A stretch of 64,000 nucleotides of DNA from Hasllibacter sp. MH4015 (GTDB lineage Bacteria > Pseudomonadota > Alphaproteobacteria > Rhodobacterales > Rhodobacteraceae): NCBI RefSeq assembly GCF_020177575.1, contig NZ_JAHTBK010000001.1:1485875-1549874 (forward strand), read 5' to 3'. Made by a program: the position numbers and the translations under genes. Under the pieces are notes generated by a model. It saw only the letters and a program-made list of their open reading frames with translations. It searched no databases and was not told the origin of the DNA. Below, in pieces: positions 1-9,780 of the stretch (position 1 is its first letter; the number at the start of each line of letters is the position of its first letter).

Positions 1-1309
<1,309 letters not shown>

Positions 1310-1401
1310 CTATTTCGCGCGCGCCGGTCGGCCCGCCCTTTCATCTTGCCAAAAACGCCGGGGGTGTGGGGGCAGGCCCCCACCCGTCCTTTGCTCGCCT
1401 C

Positions 1402-1941
1402 TTACGACACCCGCTTGAGGTAAGTCCACGTTGCAACCTTGGCATTGCGCGCGACGGAGAACGCCTCCGCATCGCCCAGGTAATCGAAGCCCGCATTGGT
1501 CAGGACCCGCGCGGAGCCGGGATTGTCCTGAAAGACCGACCCGAAGATGGTGCAATTGTCGAGCGGGTTGGCATCGACAAGCGCATTCACGGCCTCGGAC
1601 GCGAAGCCGGTGTTCCACATGCCGGGCGCGACCCAATAGCCGATTTCGGATTGGTTGCGATCCATCTGGTCAAGCGTGATGACCCCCAGCAATTCGGCCC
1701 CGCCAAAGGCGCTGGCATCCATGGCCCAGGCAAATTGCACACCATCGGCGCGCAGGAACTTGCCCACGAATTGTTCGGCCGCGCCGGGCGGTAGCGGATG
1801 GGGGATGGTCGTCGTCATCTCGGCCAGGCGTTTTTCGGCGTGGTAATGCTCCACAAGTCCGACGTCGGACGTCCGCAGAGGGCGCAGGATCATGCGCGCG
1901 GATTCGATCACAGCCTGGGCCAAGATGGTTTCCTGTTTCAT
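1402..1941 (-). CDS. GNAT family N-acetyltransferase (RimJ/RimL-like)
   Basis: This is a 179-residue protein of the acetyl-CoA dependent GNAT family. It opens with a beta strand followed by RMILRPLRTSDVGLVEHY, the usual RimJ-type N-terminus, and has a central EIGYWVAPGMWNTGFASEAV segment matching the acetyl-CoA binding region of the Acetyltransf_3 type. The start was placed at the ATG at 1941 rather than the longer open frame from 1983 because GGAGG lies a few bases upstream. The substrate cannot be told; relatives modify ribosomal proteins or small molecules. It sits inside the rplU-rpmA-obgE block and is probably co-transcribed with it. Confidence 0.85.
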   Translation of the reverse strand: MKQETILAQAVIESARMILRPLRTSDVGLVEHYHAEKRLAEMTTTIPHPLPPGAAEQFVGKFLRADGVQFAWAMDASAFGGAELLGVITLDQMDRNQSEIGYWVAPGMWNTGFASEAVNALVDANPLDNCTIFGSVFQDNPGSARVLTNAGFDYLGDAEAFSVARNAKVATWTYLKRVS

Positions 1942-2100
1942 ATTCCGGTCCTCCTCCGACCCGAAATTTTGGCCCCTGCTCAAGGCCGTCCCCCCGTTTC
2001 AGGTGGGCGTTGTGCGCTTGTGCCACAAGATGTGTGACCAAAAAGCGAAGGGGCCGGCGTTTCCACCGACCCCTAAATTTTCAACCACGGGATGCGGTGC

Positions 2101-2370
2101 TTACTCGGCGGCCTCCTGGGCCGGGAGTACGGAAATGAAGGTGCGGTTCTTGAAGCCCTTGCGGAACGTCACATGGCCTTCGACGGTGGCGAAGATCGTG
2201 TGATCCTTGCCTTCGCCGACACCTTCACCGGGCCACCACTTGTTGCCGCGCTGGCGCGCGATGATGTTGCCGGGGATGACGGCTTCGCCACCGAACTTCT
2301 TGATGCCGAGGCGGCGACCGGCTGAGTCGCGGCCGTTGCGGCTGGAACCACCTGCTTTTTTATGTGCCAT
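2101..2370 (-). CDS. rpmA: 50S ribosomal protein L27
   Basis: This is an 89-residue L27, a large-subunit protein that lies near the peptidyl-transferase centre. The sequence starts [16 protein letters not shown] and contains the strictly family-typical [12 protein letters not shown] and [13 protein letters not shown] segments. Length and motifs are those of a normal L27 with no N-terminal cleavage extension. It lies seven bases downstream of rplU on the same strand, so the two are translated from one mRNA. Confidence 0.98.
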   Translation of the reverse strand: MAHKKAGGSSRNGRDSAGRRLGIKKFGGEAVIPGNIIARQRGNKWWPGEGVGEGKDHTIFATVEGHVTFRKGFKNRTFISVLPAQEAAE

Positions 2371-2376
2371 GGTGAA

Positions 2377-3141
2377 TTACTCCTGTTCAGCGGCAAACGT
2401 CTTGGCTTGCTCGATCCAGTTGTCACGCTCGATCCGACCCTTGAACGACAGCTGGTCGTCCATATAGGCGATCTCGTCCGGGCCCCATTCCATGATCTGG
2501 TCGAAATGGAACACGCCGTTCTCGTGCAGCACGCCTTCCAGCTTGGGACCGACGCCGGAGATCTTCTTGAGATCGTCGGGCTGGCCGCCACGGGCCTCGG
2601 TCAGAAGGTTGGCGGGGCGGGTGCCTTCACCGGCTTCCGCAGCTTCGGGCGCTTTCGCGGGCTTCTCGGCCTTGGCTTTCTTTGCCTTGGGCTTTTCCTC
2701 GGCCTTCGCCTCTGCCTTGTCGGCCTTGACCTTCTTGGCGACGGCAGCACCGGCCACAGCCGCACCGGCGACGGCGGCGATGGCAAGACCGGCACCGACG
2801 GCGGCTTTCACGCCGGACTTGTCGGCACCCTTTTCAAGGATGTCGGTCACTTCGATCAGCGTGAGCTGCTGGCGATGACCCTTGGTGCGCTTGGAAGAAT
2901 GCTTCCGGCGGCGCTTGACGAAGTGGATGAGCTTTTCGCCCTTCACCTGGTCCACGACAGTCGCCTGAACGGCCGCACCCTCGACGAGCGGTGCGCCAAC
3001 GGTGGCTGTGTCGCCCCCGAGCATCAGAATTTCGTTGAATTGGACCGTTTCACCGGCCTCTGCCGCAAGCTTTTCCACGCGCAGTTTGTCACCGGCCTGG
3101 ACTTTGTATTGCTTGCCGCCTGTCTTCATGACAGCGAACAT
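2377..3141 (-). CDS. rplU: 50S ribosomal protein L21 with long C-terminal extension
   Basis: Residues 1-102 are a normal L21 (start MFAVMKTGGKQYKVQAGD, then HFVKRRRKHSSKRTKGHRQ). The protein does not stop there. It continues through an Ala/Gly-rich hydrophobic stretch at about 111-136, a Lys/Ala/Glu-rich linker to about 175, and a C-terminal domain (about 178-254) with a helix-hairpin-helix-like ISGVGPKLEGVLHENGV motif and conserved-looking aromatic residues. Total length is 254 residues against about 102-105 for a typical L21. Long L21 proteins of this kind are known in Rhodobacterales, so the fusion is probably genuine. The SD AAAGGAAG precedes the ATG at 3141, and a good promoter lies about 150 bases upstream. 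Confidence 0.96.
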   Translation of the reverse strand: MFAVMKTGGKQYKVQAGDKLRVEKLAAEAGETVQFNEILMLGGDTATVGAPLVEGAAVQATVVDQVKGEKLIHFVKRRRKHSSKRTKGHRQQLTLIEVTDILEKGADKSGVKAAVGAGLAIAAVAGAAVAGAAVAKKVKADKAEAKAEEKPKAKKAKAEKPAKAPEAAEAGEGTRPANLLTEARGGQPDDLKKISGVGPKLEGVLHENGVFHFDQIMEWGPDEIAYMDDQLSFKGRIERDNWIEQAKTFAAEQE

Positions 3142-3291
3142 GGGTGTCTTCCTTTTTTACCCGCGTCCTGTGGCCCCGGCGATCACCGGTGTTCGTGGGG
3201 GAGGGTTCGGCCCCTGCCCCGCCTCGGACGGCGCGCCCCGTCGGGGGCGTCTTATACCATTCTGATGCGGCATATCCGAACCAGAGCGCGC

Positions 3292-3320
3292 CGTATCGGG
3301 GATCGCCCGGCTTTTGTCAA
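3292..3320 (-). promoter_or_regulatory. Predicted sigma-70 promoter of rplU-rpmA
   Basis: On the minus strand a perfect -35 hexamer TTGACA (3320-3315) is followed by a 17-base spacer and GATACG (3297-3292) as the -10. It points toward rplU, whose start is 150 bases downstream, and it is the only strong hexamer pair in this gap. The -10 matches the consensus only at some positions. Confidence 0.5.
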
Positions 3321-3376
3321 CAGCACTTGCGGCCATTTCGCCCGGCGCACGTGCGGTTTTTCGCGTGCGGCGCGGG

Positions 3377-4246
3377 TCAGATATCCTCGACCGCGATGAA
3401 CCCCGCCGCCGCGCGCCCGATCTCATAGCTCAGCGTGCCCAACATCTCGTCGAACGCGGTGAAGAGCGCGGCATTTACCGCCCGGCCCGCATTCGTTTCA
3501 CCAAACGCCACATATGCGCGCAATTCCGCGTCCGAGATGTCGCGATAGGCGGCCAGTTGGTAGGAGAACAGCCATTCCACCGTGGTGCGATAGATCTCGT
3601 CCTGCTGGCTCCAGACCTGCTCCAGCATCAGGTCTTCGCCCATGTCGTCATCGAACGCGCCGCCGTCGACAAGGCCGCGCAGCAGCGCGAAACGCAGGTT
3701 CAGGGCGCCGGTGACATTTCGGTCGATGAACCCGTTGACCTCGTTGAATTCGTAAAGGATCGGCAGGCGGTCGTCGTCGGCTTCCATCGCGTCGGCCAGT
3801 TCTGCGCTGGCCATATCCACGCGGTCTTCATCCATGAAGTCCACCCGCGCCTCGATTTCCCCTGCAACCAGGCGCCGCCCGAGATCCGAGGTCATGAACT
3901 CCGTGACCTCCGCCACCTGGCCCGGTGTCATCGCATCTTGGGGAAACCCTTCCTCGAACAGCATCGAGAGGCGTTCGGGCGTGTGAAGCTCCGCCATGAG
4001 CGCCACCCATTCCGCGCCGCCGCGCCCGGGAAACAGGCTCGCCTCCAGAGCCGGTGCGCTTGCGACGTTTTCTTCGGCCACGATACTGAGGAGCCTGTAG
4101 ACCTCCATCGCGTCCAGCATGGCGTGAAGCGCGGGCGCGCTTTCATCCAGCCCGGCAGACGGGGCCGGGTCCGGCGCGTCATCTCCCTGACCCAAGACGG
4201 GACCGCTCAAGACAAGCGTGAAGGCCAGGGTGACGGCTCGGATCAT
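3377..4246 (-). CDS. DUF2059 domain protein, secreted
   Basis: This 289-residue protein is of unknown function. It starts with MIRAVTLAFTLVLSGPVLGQ, a signal peptide probably cleaved after the GQG region, so it should be periplasmic. The rest is acidic and helical. The pair of repeats with PGQVAEVTEFMTSDLGRRLV and DAELRAYVAFGETNAGRAVN matches the DUF2059 type, in which a helix before a Gly-Arg turn recurs. The open frame runs much further upstream, but ATG 4246 has GAGG nine bases before it and directly begins the signal peptide. It is separated from rplU by about 235 bases. Confidence 0.8.
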   Translation of the reverse strand: MIRAVTLAFTLVLSGPVLGQGDDAPDPAPSAGLDESAPALHAMLDAMEVYRLLSIVAEENVASAPALEASLFPGRGGAEWVALMAELHTPERLSMLFEEGFPQDAMTPGQVAEVTEFMTSDLGRRLVAGEIEARVDFMDEDRVDMASAELADAMEADDDRLPILYEFNEVNGFIDRNVTGALNLRFALLRGLVDGGAFDDDMGEDLMLEQVWSQQDEIYRTTVEWLFSYQLAAYRDISDAELRAYVAFGETNAGRAVNAALFTAFDEMLGTLSYEIGRAAAGFIAVEDI

Positions 4247-4426
4247 GGCGGGCATCCTCGGGTAGACAATCTCTGCTTCGCACCATGGCCTGCGGATCGC
4301 CGAATGGCCAGTCTCCCCTGCGCGGGCATGCATCACACCGCAATTCCCGGCAATGCCCCCTTGCGCGGTTCCGCGCGTGCCGCTATCCCCCCGCCATCGG
4401 TGCGGCGCGTGCGCGGCCCGATACGC

Positions 4427-4516
4427 GGAGAGGTGCCGGAGTGGTCGAACGGGGCGGTCTCGAAAACCGTTGTGGGTGCAAGCCCACCCAGGGTTCGAAT
4501 CCCTGTCTCTCCGCCA
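4427..4516 (+). tRNA. tRNA-Ser (anticodon CGA)
   Basis: This is a 90-base class II tRNA with encoded CCA. The acceptor stem GGAGAGG pairs with TCTCTCC, followed by the serine-type discriminator G. The anticodon loop is CTCGAAA, giving CGA, which reads UCG. A long variable arm (GTGGG with CCCAC) is present, as expected for serine. The T arm is CAGGG/CCCTG around TTCGAAT. Confidence 0.97.
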
Positions 4517-4649
4517 TCTGATCCTTAGCATTGCCCCCCACGCCGATCGCGCCATGCGCCCTATACAAGGGCAGCGGGAGGCTTTAGGGGCGGGCCTCTG
4601 GCGGGATGTTCCGCCCAATTGCCAAAACTTGCCGAAAAGCGACACGCCC

Positions 4650-6650
4650 GTGATCCCTGCCCTCCAAAAAGCCCTCGACGCCCGGGGATATGACAGCCTG
4701 ACACCGGTGCAGGCGGCGGTCACGGAGCCCGCGCTTGAAGGGCGCGACCTTCTGGTGTCGGCCCAGACCGGGTCCGGCAAGACGCTCGGCTTCGGGCTGG
4801 CGATTGCGCCGGGTCTGCTTGCCGGCGCGGATCGGTTCGAGGATGCGGGCGCGCCGCTTGCGCTGGTCATCGCGCCGACGCGAGAATTGGCGATGCAGGT
4901 GAAGCGGGAGCTGTCGTGGCTGTTCGAGCATGCGGGCGCCACCCTGGCCTCCACCGTCGGTGGGATGGATATGCGCGACGAACGGCGGGCGCTGGCGCGT
5001 GGGGCGCATATCGTCGTTGCCACGCCAGGCCGCCTGCGCGACCACATCATGCGCGGCTCCATCGACCTGGGTGCCATCCGCGCCGTGGTGCTCGATGAAG
5101 CGGACGAAATGCTGGACCTGGGGTTTCGGGAGGATCTGGAATTCATCCTTGATGCGTCACCGAACGACCGCCAGACCCTGCTCTTTTCCGCAACGGTGCC
5201 GGCTGCCATAGCCAAACTCGCGCAGAATTACCAGAAGAATGCGGAGCGGATCGCCACCGTTACCGGGGCCGCGCAGCACGCCGATATCGAATACCGGGCG
5301 CTGAATGTCGCGGCACGCGATGGGGAGAATGCGGTCATCAACCTGCTGCGCTATTACGAGGCGCCAAATGCCATCGTCTTCTGCAACACGCGCGCGACCG
5401 TGAACCGCATGACCACGCGCCTGTCCAACCGGGGCTTTTCCGTCGTGGCCCTGTCGGGTGAGTTGTCGCAATCGGAACGCACCCATGCGTTGCAGGCCAT
5501 GCGCGACGGGCGTGCACGGGTCTGCGTGGCGACAGACGTGGCGGCGCGTGGCATCGACCTGCCGAATCTTGAACTGGTGATCCATGCCGAATTGCCCACC
5601 GGCAGCGACACGCTGCTGCACCGATCGGGGCGCACGGGCCGCGCCGGGCGCAAGGGGGTCAGCGCGCTGATCGTGCCGCCCGCCGCCCGCAAGAAGGCGC
5701 AGCGCCTGCTGGGATGGGCGAAGCTGACCGCCAGCTGGGGCGACGCGCCGTCCGCCGATGACGTGCGCGCCAAGGACAATGCCCGGATGCTGGAGGAGAC
5801 CGATTGGTCGGTCCTGGACGATGGTCCCGACCGCGCGGCGATGGAGGCGTTGACCGAGGCCCATTCGGCGGAGGAGTTGGCCAGCGCCTTCGTGCGTCTT
5901 TACCGGGAGCGCCATTCCGCACCGGAAGAGCTTTCGGACGCCTCCGCGCCCGCCCCGGCCAAGGAGCGCGCCCCGTTCGGACCGAGCGTGTGGTTCTCCC
6001 TCGACGGGGGCCGCGCCGCGCATGCGGAGCCGCGCCGCCTTCTGCCGATGATCTGCAAGATCGGCAATATCACCCGCGACGATGTGGGCGCGATCCGTAT
6101 TCAGCCCGAAGCCTCCCTGATCGAAATTCGGGAAAGCGCCGTTGCCGGTTTCCTCGCTTCCGTGGGTTCGGACATGGTGTTGGAAAACGGGGCGCGCTTG
6201 GTCCGTTTGGACAAGGCCCCGAATCTGGAACGCGCACCGCGACCGCCGCGGCACGATACCCCCCGTCCGCCTCGGCCCGACACGCCAAAGGGGGATGCGC
6301 CAAAACCAAGGGGCAAAGCACCCGGCACCACGACGCCTGTCGATTGGAACGACGCGCCCGAGCCGCGCCGCAAGAAACCCAAGCCCGGCGTGAAACCTAA
6401 GGGCGAAAAACCGAAGACGCGCGCGGAGGACAAGGACCGTGCCGGCACGAAGCAAGGCGAGCCCTACAAGCCGCGCAAGCCCCGCCACAAAGCTGGCGAT
6501 ACCAGTGCGAACCGTGGCCCCGCGCCGCCTAAGGGAAAGCCAAACAGCAAGAAGAACAAGGCACGCGCGGCCGCGAAAGCGGCGGAGACCGGCACCAAGC
6601 CCCGCAAACCCCGCGCACCTAAAAAGCCCAAATCGCGCGGCGGGGCGTGA
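4650..6650 (+). CDS. DEAD-box RNA helicase with DbpA-type RNA-binding domain and basic tail
   Basis: This is an ATP-dependent RNA helicase of about 666 residues. The helicase core has the Q-region LTPVQAAV, Walker A SAQTGSGKT, LDEADEML, LFSATV and HRSGRTGRAG. A DbpA-like RNA-binding domain follows (about 445-525, with KIGNITRDDVGAIRIQP). The last 130 or so residues are a low-complexity Lys/Arg/Pro tail. The start is uncertain. GTG 4650 begins IPALQKALDARGY, where the family usually begins, but no clear SD precedes it; an upstream ATG at 4554 would add 32 residues. Proteins of this layout act in ribosome assembly or cold-stress RNA remodelling. Confidence 0.9.
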   Translation: MIPALQKALDARGYDSLTPVQAAVTEPALEGRDLLVSAQTGSGKTLGFGLAIAPGLLAGADRFEDAGAPLALVIAPTRELAMQVKRELSWLFEHAGATLASTVGGMDMRDERRALARGAHIVVATPGRLRDHIMRGSIDLGAIRAVVLDEADEMLDLGFREDLEFILDASPNDRQTLLFSATVPAAIAKLAQNYQKNAERIATVTGAAQHADIEYRALNVAARDGENAVINLLRYYEAPNAIVFCNTRATVNRMTTRLSNRGFSVVALSGELSQSERTHALQAMRDGRARVCVATDVAARGIDLPNLELVIHAELPTGSDTLLHRSGRTGRAGRKGVSALIVPPAARKKAQRLLGWAKLTASWGDAPSADDVRAKDNARMLEETDWSVLDDGPDRAAMEALTEAHSAEELASAFVRLYRERHSAPEELSDASAPAPAKERAPFGPSVWFSLDGGRAAHAEPRRLLPMICKIGNITRDDVGAIRIQPEASLIEIRESAVAGFLASVGSDMVLENGARLVRLDKAPNLERAPRPPRHDTPRPPRPDTPKGDAPKPRGKAPGTTTPVDWNDAPEPRRKKPKPGVKPKGEKPKTRAEDKDRAGTKQGEPYKPRKPRHKAGDTSANRGPAPPKGKPNSKKNKARAAAKAAETGTKPRKPRAPKKPKSRGGA

Positions 6651-6703
6651 TTGCACCCGCACGTCCGGGCTGATTGACTGGTCGCCGAGGACGGAGGTGC
6701 GAA

Positions 6704-8071
6704 ATGGCGGAAAACGAACTCTTGTACGCCGGAGAGGCCGCGGCCCGCGCGCCCGCCTTTCGCGACCGCATGGCGCAGTTGATCGGGTTTCGCACCGACG
6801 CCCAGGCCAAGGATGCAGCGCCACAGATCGAGGCTTGCCTGTCTTGCATGACCGACTGGCTGTCGGCGCTCGACTTCGACGTTGCGCGGGTGGACAAAAA
6901 CGGGCGACCTTTCGTGATCGCGAAACGGGTGGAGGGGGCAGACCTTCCCACGATCCTGACCTATTCCCATGGGGACGTCGTGCCGGGAATGGCGGGCCGC
7001 TGGTCGGAGGATCGCGACCCGTGGATTCTGACCGAGGCGGGCCCGCTTTGGTACGGGCGCGGCATCGCCGATAACAAGGGGCAGTTTCTGGTCAACCTGA
7101 CGGCGGTGGAGGCGGTGATTGCGACACGCGGCGCGCTTGGGTTCAACCTGACCTGGCTGATCGAGATGGGAGAGGAAATCGGCTCCCCCGGATTGGCGGA
7201 GATCTGTGCCGAACACCAAGAGCGCCTGCGCGCCGATGTCTTGCTGGCCTCCGACGGACCGCGGCTTGCAGCGGATCAACCGACCCTCTTCTTGGGTGCG
7301 CGGGGCGGCATGACATTCCGCCTCGATCTGGATTTGCGGGCGGCAGGACGCCATTCGGGGAATTTCGGCGGGGCCTTGCGCAACCCGGCGCTGGAGATGG
7401 CCCATGCGCTTGCCGCGATCACGGACCGGTCCGGCGCGTTGCAGATCCCTGGCTGGACCCCGGGCGACATTTCCGCGCCCACCCGCGCGGCGTTGGAGGG
7501 ATTGACGCCCGCAGGCGGCGCGATCGACCCGGATTGGGGCGCGCCGGGTTTGAGCCCTGCGGAGCGTATTCACGCCTGGTCCTCCGCCGAGATCCTGGCG
7601 TTCCACGCGGGCGATCCCCCTGTCCCGGTCAACGCCATCCCGCCCCGGGCGACGGCGTGGGTGCAGTTGCGCTACGCGCCGGGGACGCCCGATGATGATC
7701 TGGAAATGGAGCTGCGCGCGCATCTGGACAGACACGGTTTTGGCGACATCACGATCACGACCGAGGGGCCGCGCTTCCGCGCCTCCCAGACGCCAGTGGA
7801 CCACCCCGCCGTCACCCATGCCGCGGCCTCGCTGACCCGCGCGATGGGCCGTGCGCCGGTGATCCTGCCTGCGCTTGGCGGCTCCCTGCCGAACGACATC
7901 TTTCGCGACACGCTTGGCCTGCCGACGATCTGGATGCCCCATTCCTATCCCGGCTGTTCCCAGCACGCCCCCGATGAGCATCTGCCCGCCGCCCTTCTGG
8001 TGGAAGCGGTGGGGCTGATGGCGCATCTGCTGGGGGACATGGGAGATATGCCGCGCGGAACGGACACCTAG
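6704..8071 (+). CDS. M20 family metallopeptidase / deacylase
   Basis: This is a 455-residue zinc-dependent hydrolase of the ArgE/DapE/carnosinase superfamily. The metal and catalytic motifs are in order: YSHGDVVPG, GRGIADNKGQ (bridging Asp) and EMGEEIGSPGL (catalytic and ligand Glu pair). A C-terminal His is present in the WMPHSYPGCSQHAPDEH segment, as in M20A peptidases. The ATG at 6704 is preceded by GGAGG, so it was preferred to the upstream in-frame ATG at 6674. The substrate cannot be told from sequence; a dipeptide or N-acyl amino acid is likely. Confidence 0.88.
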   Translation: MAENELLYAGEAAARAPAFRDRMAQLIGFRTDAQAKDAAPQIEACLSCMTDWLSALDFDVARVDKNGRPFVIAKRVEGADLPTILTYSHGDVVPGMAGRWSEDRDPWILTEAGPLWYGRGIADNKGQFLVNLTAVEAVIATRGALGFNLTWLIEMGEEIGSPGLAEICAEHQERLRADVLLASDGPRLAADQPTLFLGARGGMTFRLDLDLRAAGRHSGNFGGALRNPALEMAHALAAITDRSGALQIPGWTPGDISAPTRAALEGLTPAGGAIDPDWGAPGLSPAERIHAWSSAEILAFHAGDPPVPVNAIPPRATAWVQLRYAPGTPDDDLEMELRAHLDRHGFGDITITTEGPRFRASQTPVDHPAVTHAAASLTRAMGRAPVILPALGGSLPNDIFRDTLGLPTIWMPHSYPGCSQHAPDEHLPAALLVEAVGLMAHLLGDMGDMPRGTDT

Positions 8072-8601
8072 TCGTCGCTGCGCCAGTCAGACAGGGCCGG
8101 GTTGTCGGGCGCGGGATCGCCCGCCGCCTGCCGCCTGCGGCGTCCGAATATGCCGCCCAGACGGTCCCGCAAACGTCGCCGTCCGGCGGCCGCACGGCCT
8201 TGAGTGGGCGTGCGCGCGTAATGCAGTTCCCGCGCGCCGAAATAGAAGCTGACGATCGCGCCAAGAAGCCACCAGAGCGGCTCCGGCACTTCCTGGAGGC
8301 CGATCATCCGGTCGGCGAAGGCGCCCGGGTCCACCATGGCGTAGACGAACAGGCCAAGCGTTCCCAAGGCGAGGAACGGGCGCGGCAGGCGGTTGATGCC
8401 GTTGATCATCCGGTCGAACCAGCCGTCGCCCGCATATTGGAATTCCGCCGCCGCCGTGGCCAGCGTGGCCTGGTGGATGTCGGCGGCCAACTCCATGGAT
8501 CGGGTGGCGTTGGGCACGAACACTTCCGACAGGCCTTCCGCCGCCTCCCCCAAAGCCTCCACCGGACCGGCGCGGCCCAGGGCGCGGTCGATCAATGCCA
8601 T
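8068..8601 (-). CDS. Three-helix holin, gene-transfer-agent lysis type
   Basis: This 177-residue protein looks like the holin partner of the upstream muramidase. After a soluble N-terminal half it has two clear membrane segments in a row, PFLALGTLGLFVYAMVDP and PLWWLLGAIVSFYFG, then a basic Arg-rich tail. This matches the 3TM holin family found next to GTA endolysins (the rcc00556 type of Rhodobacter capsulatus). Its ATG at 8601 overlaps the end of the endolysin gene by 10 bases, showing tight coupling. The assignment rests on layout and neighbour more than on unique motifs. Confidence 0.78.
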   Translation of the reverse strand: MALIDRALGRAGPVEALGEAAEGLSEVFVPNATRSMELAADIHQATLATAAAEFQYAGDGWFDRMINGINRLPRPFLALGTLGLFVYAMVDPGAFADRMIGLQEVPEPLWWLLGAIVSFYFGARELHYARTPTQGRAAAGRRRLRDRLGGIFGRRRRQAAGDPAPDNPALSDWRSDD

Positions 8602-9203
8602 GACGCGGTCCTTTCGCGGTGCTGTGCGAGGGTGAGGTGGTAGCGGGGAGAGATGAACTCCTCCGCCCGGATAATCCAGCCGCCCTTGCCGCCATCCCGC
8701 CTGCGCGCGTATTTGCGGCTGGCCGGTCTGCGGTCGCCGATCCGGTAATAATAATTGCGCCGCGCGATGCCGTAGGCGTCGACAAGATGGTCGGGCGCTT
8801 GCAGCAGCGCCGCATGGGCCGCACGCGCCGTTTGCGGACCGATCACACCATCCACCGCGATGTCGAGGCCCATGTCCCGCAAGAGCCGTTGCAAGATGCG
8901 CACGGCGTTGGAGCCGGCGTTGACCTGCATATCGAAGACGGTCGCCTGCAACGGGTCCGGCAGCAGGTGGATGCGCGGCGCGGTGAAGTAATGGTCGATG
9001 AAGATGTCGGTCGCGATGTCGGGGGTGATGCGTCGCACGTCGGCCACATCCACATCGCCGTCCGCGTCCAGGTCGAGGCCGAGCGCGCGCATCGTGTGGA
9101 TCGTCACACCGTGCTTGGTCGCGCCGCCGGGATCGTCGGGGTCGTTCACGAAGCCGCCCTCGCGGGCCACGATGGATTCTGCAATAGATCGAACCGACTG
9201 CAT
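8592..9203 (-). CDS. Holin-associated N-acetylmuramidase (GH108-type endolysin)
   Basis: This 203-residue peptidoglycan hydrolase opens with IVAREGGFVNDPDDPGGATK, the glycoside hydrolase 108 signature in which the Glu of REGG is catalytic. A C-terminal peptidoglycan-binding-like part contains VDGVIGPQT. Between them is DLDADGDVDVADV, an EF-hand or dockerin-like calcium loop. The ATG at 9203 has GGAGGG seven bases upstream and is preferred to 9218. With the overlapping holin it forms the two-gene lysis cassette known in Rhodobacterales for release of gene transfer agents (rcc00555 type). No GTA capsid genes are in the window. Confidence 0.85.
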   Translation of the reverse strand: MQSVRSIAESIVAREGGFVNDPDDPGGATKHGVTIHTMRALGLDLDADGDVDVADVRRITPDIATDIFIDHYFTAPRIHLLPDPLQATVFDMQVNAGSNAVRILQRLLRDMGLDIAVDGVIGPQTARAAHAALLQAPDHLVDAYGIARRNYYYRIGDRRPASRKYARRRDGGKGGWIIRAEEFISPRYHLTLAQHRERTASWH

Positions 9204-9321
9204 GGGTTCGCCCTCCATGCTCAGTGGTTCGGAATGGCCAATTGACCATGGCAGGGTTAAGAAACCCCTAACGCGCCCGCCTCAATTCGAAAGAATGGGT
9301 CGACGCATTTGTCCGTGCCTG

Positions 9322-9768
9322 TCAGCTTTCACTGGGGTCGCGGTAGACGCCCTGATCCTGCAAGGCCTCGATGACTTCGGCGGGCATGTAGGTCTCATCA
9401 TGGCGGGCGAGGATTTCGGTTGCCTCGAATACGCCGTCCACAAGGCGCCCGGTGCCGACCATGCCTTCCCCCTCACCGAAGAGGTCGGGCAGGATACCGG
9501 TGTAGGAGACGGGGACGGAGGCCGCGCCATCGGTGACGTTGAAGGTGATCGTCGCGCCTTGGCCGCGGACCAAGGTGCCCTCCTCCACCAGACCGCCGAT
9601 CCGGAACACTTCATGGGGTGGCGGCGGGCTCGCCGCGATTTCGGCAGGGGGACGGAAGAAGTTGAAGGTATCCTGGGAGGCATAGATGATCAGCCCGGTG
9701 CCCGCGACAAGCGCCACCGCCGCGATCGCCATGATCTGAATCCTGCGCTGCTTCTTCAGACTTCTCAT
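9322..9768 (-). CDS. ccmE: Cytochrome c maturation heme chaperone CcmE
   Basis: CcmE holds heme covalently in the periplasm and passes it to apocytochrome c. The 148-residue protein has a basic N-terminus, one membrane anchor (about 12-30), and the OB-fold domain. The covalent heme ligand is His123, in the RHDETYMP motif, with Tyr127 four residues later, as in the HxxxY family motif. Length is normal. The other ccm genes are not here. It follows argC by 12 bases on the same strand. Confidence 0.95.
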   Translation of the reverse strand: MRSLKKQRRIQIMAIAAVALVAGTGLIIYASQDTFNFFRPPAEIAASPPPPHEVFRIGGLVEEGTLVRGQGATITFNVTDGAASVPVSYTGILPDLFGEGEGMVGTGRLVDGVFEATEILARHDETYMPAEVIEALQDQGVYRDPSES

Positions 9769-9780
9769 TCCATCCCCTCC

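Noticed and set aside
4247-5215. N-terminal 320 codons of a long minus-strand frame joined to the DUF2059 gene
   Set aside because: It runs across the tRNA and into the antisense of the helicase gene; a good SD and a signal peptide begin at 4246.
5157-6824. Long minus-strand frame of 555 codons
   Set aside because: Antisense to the helicase gene, typical shadow frame in G+C-rich DNA, with no motif.
8602-9249. Upstream extension of the holin frame
   Set aside because: It is an alternative frame of the endolysin gene; the holin has its own start at 8601.
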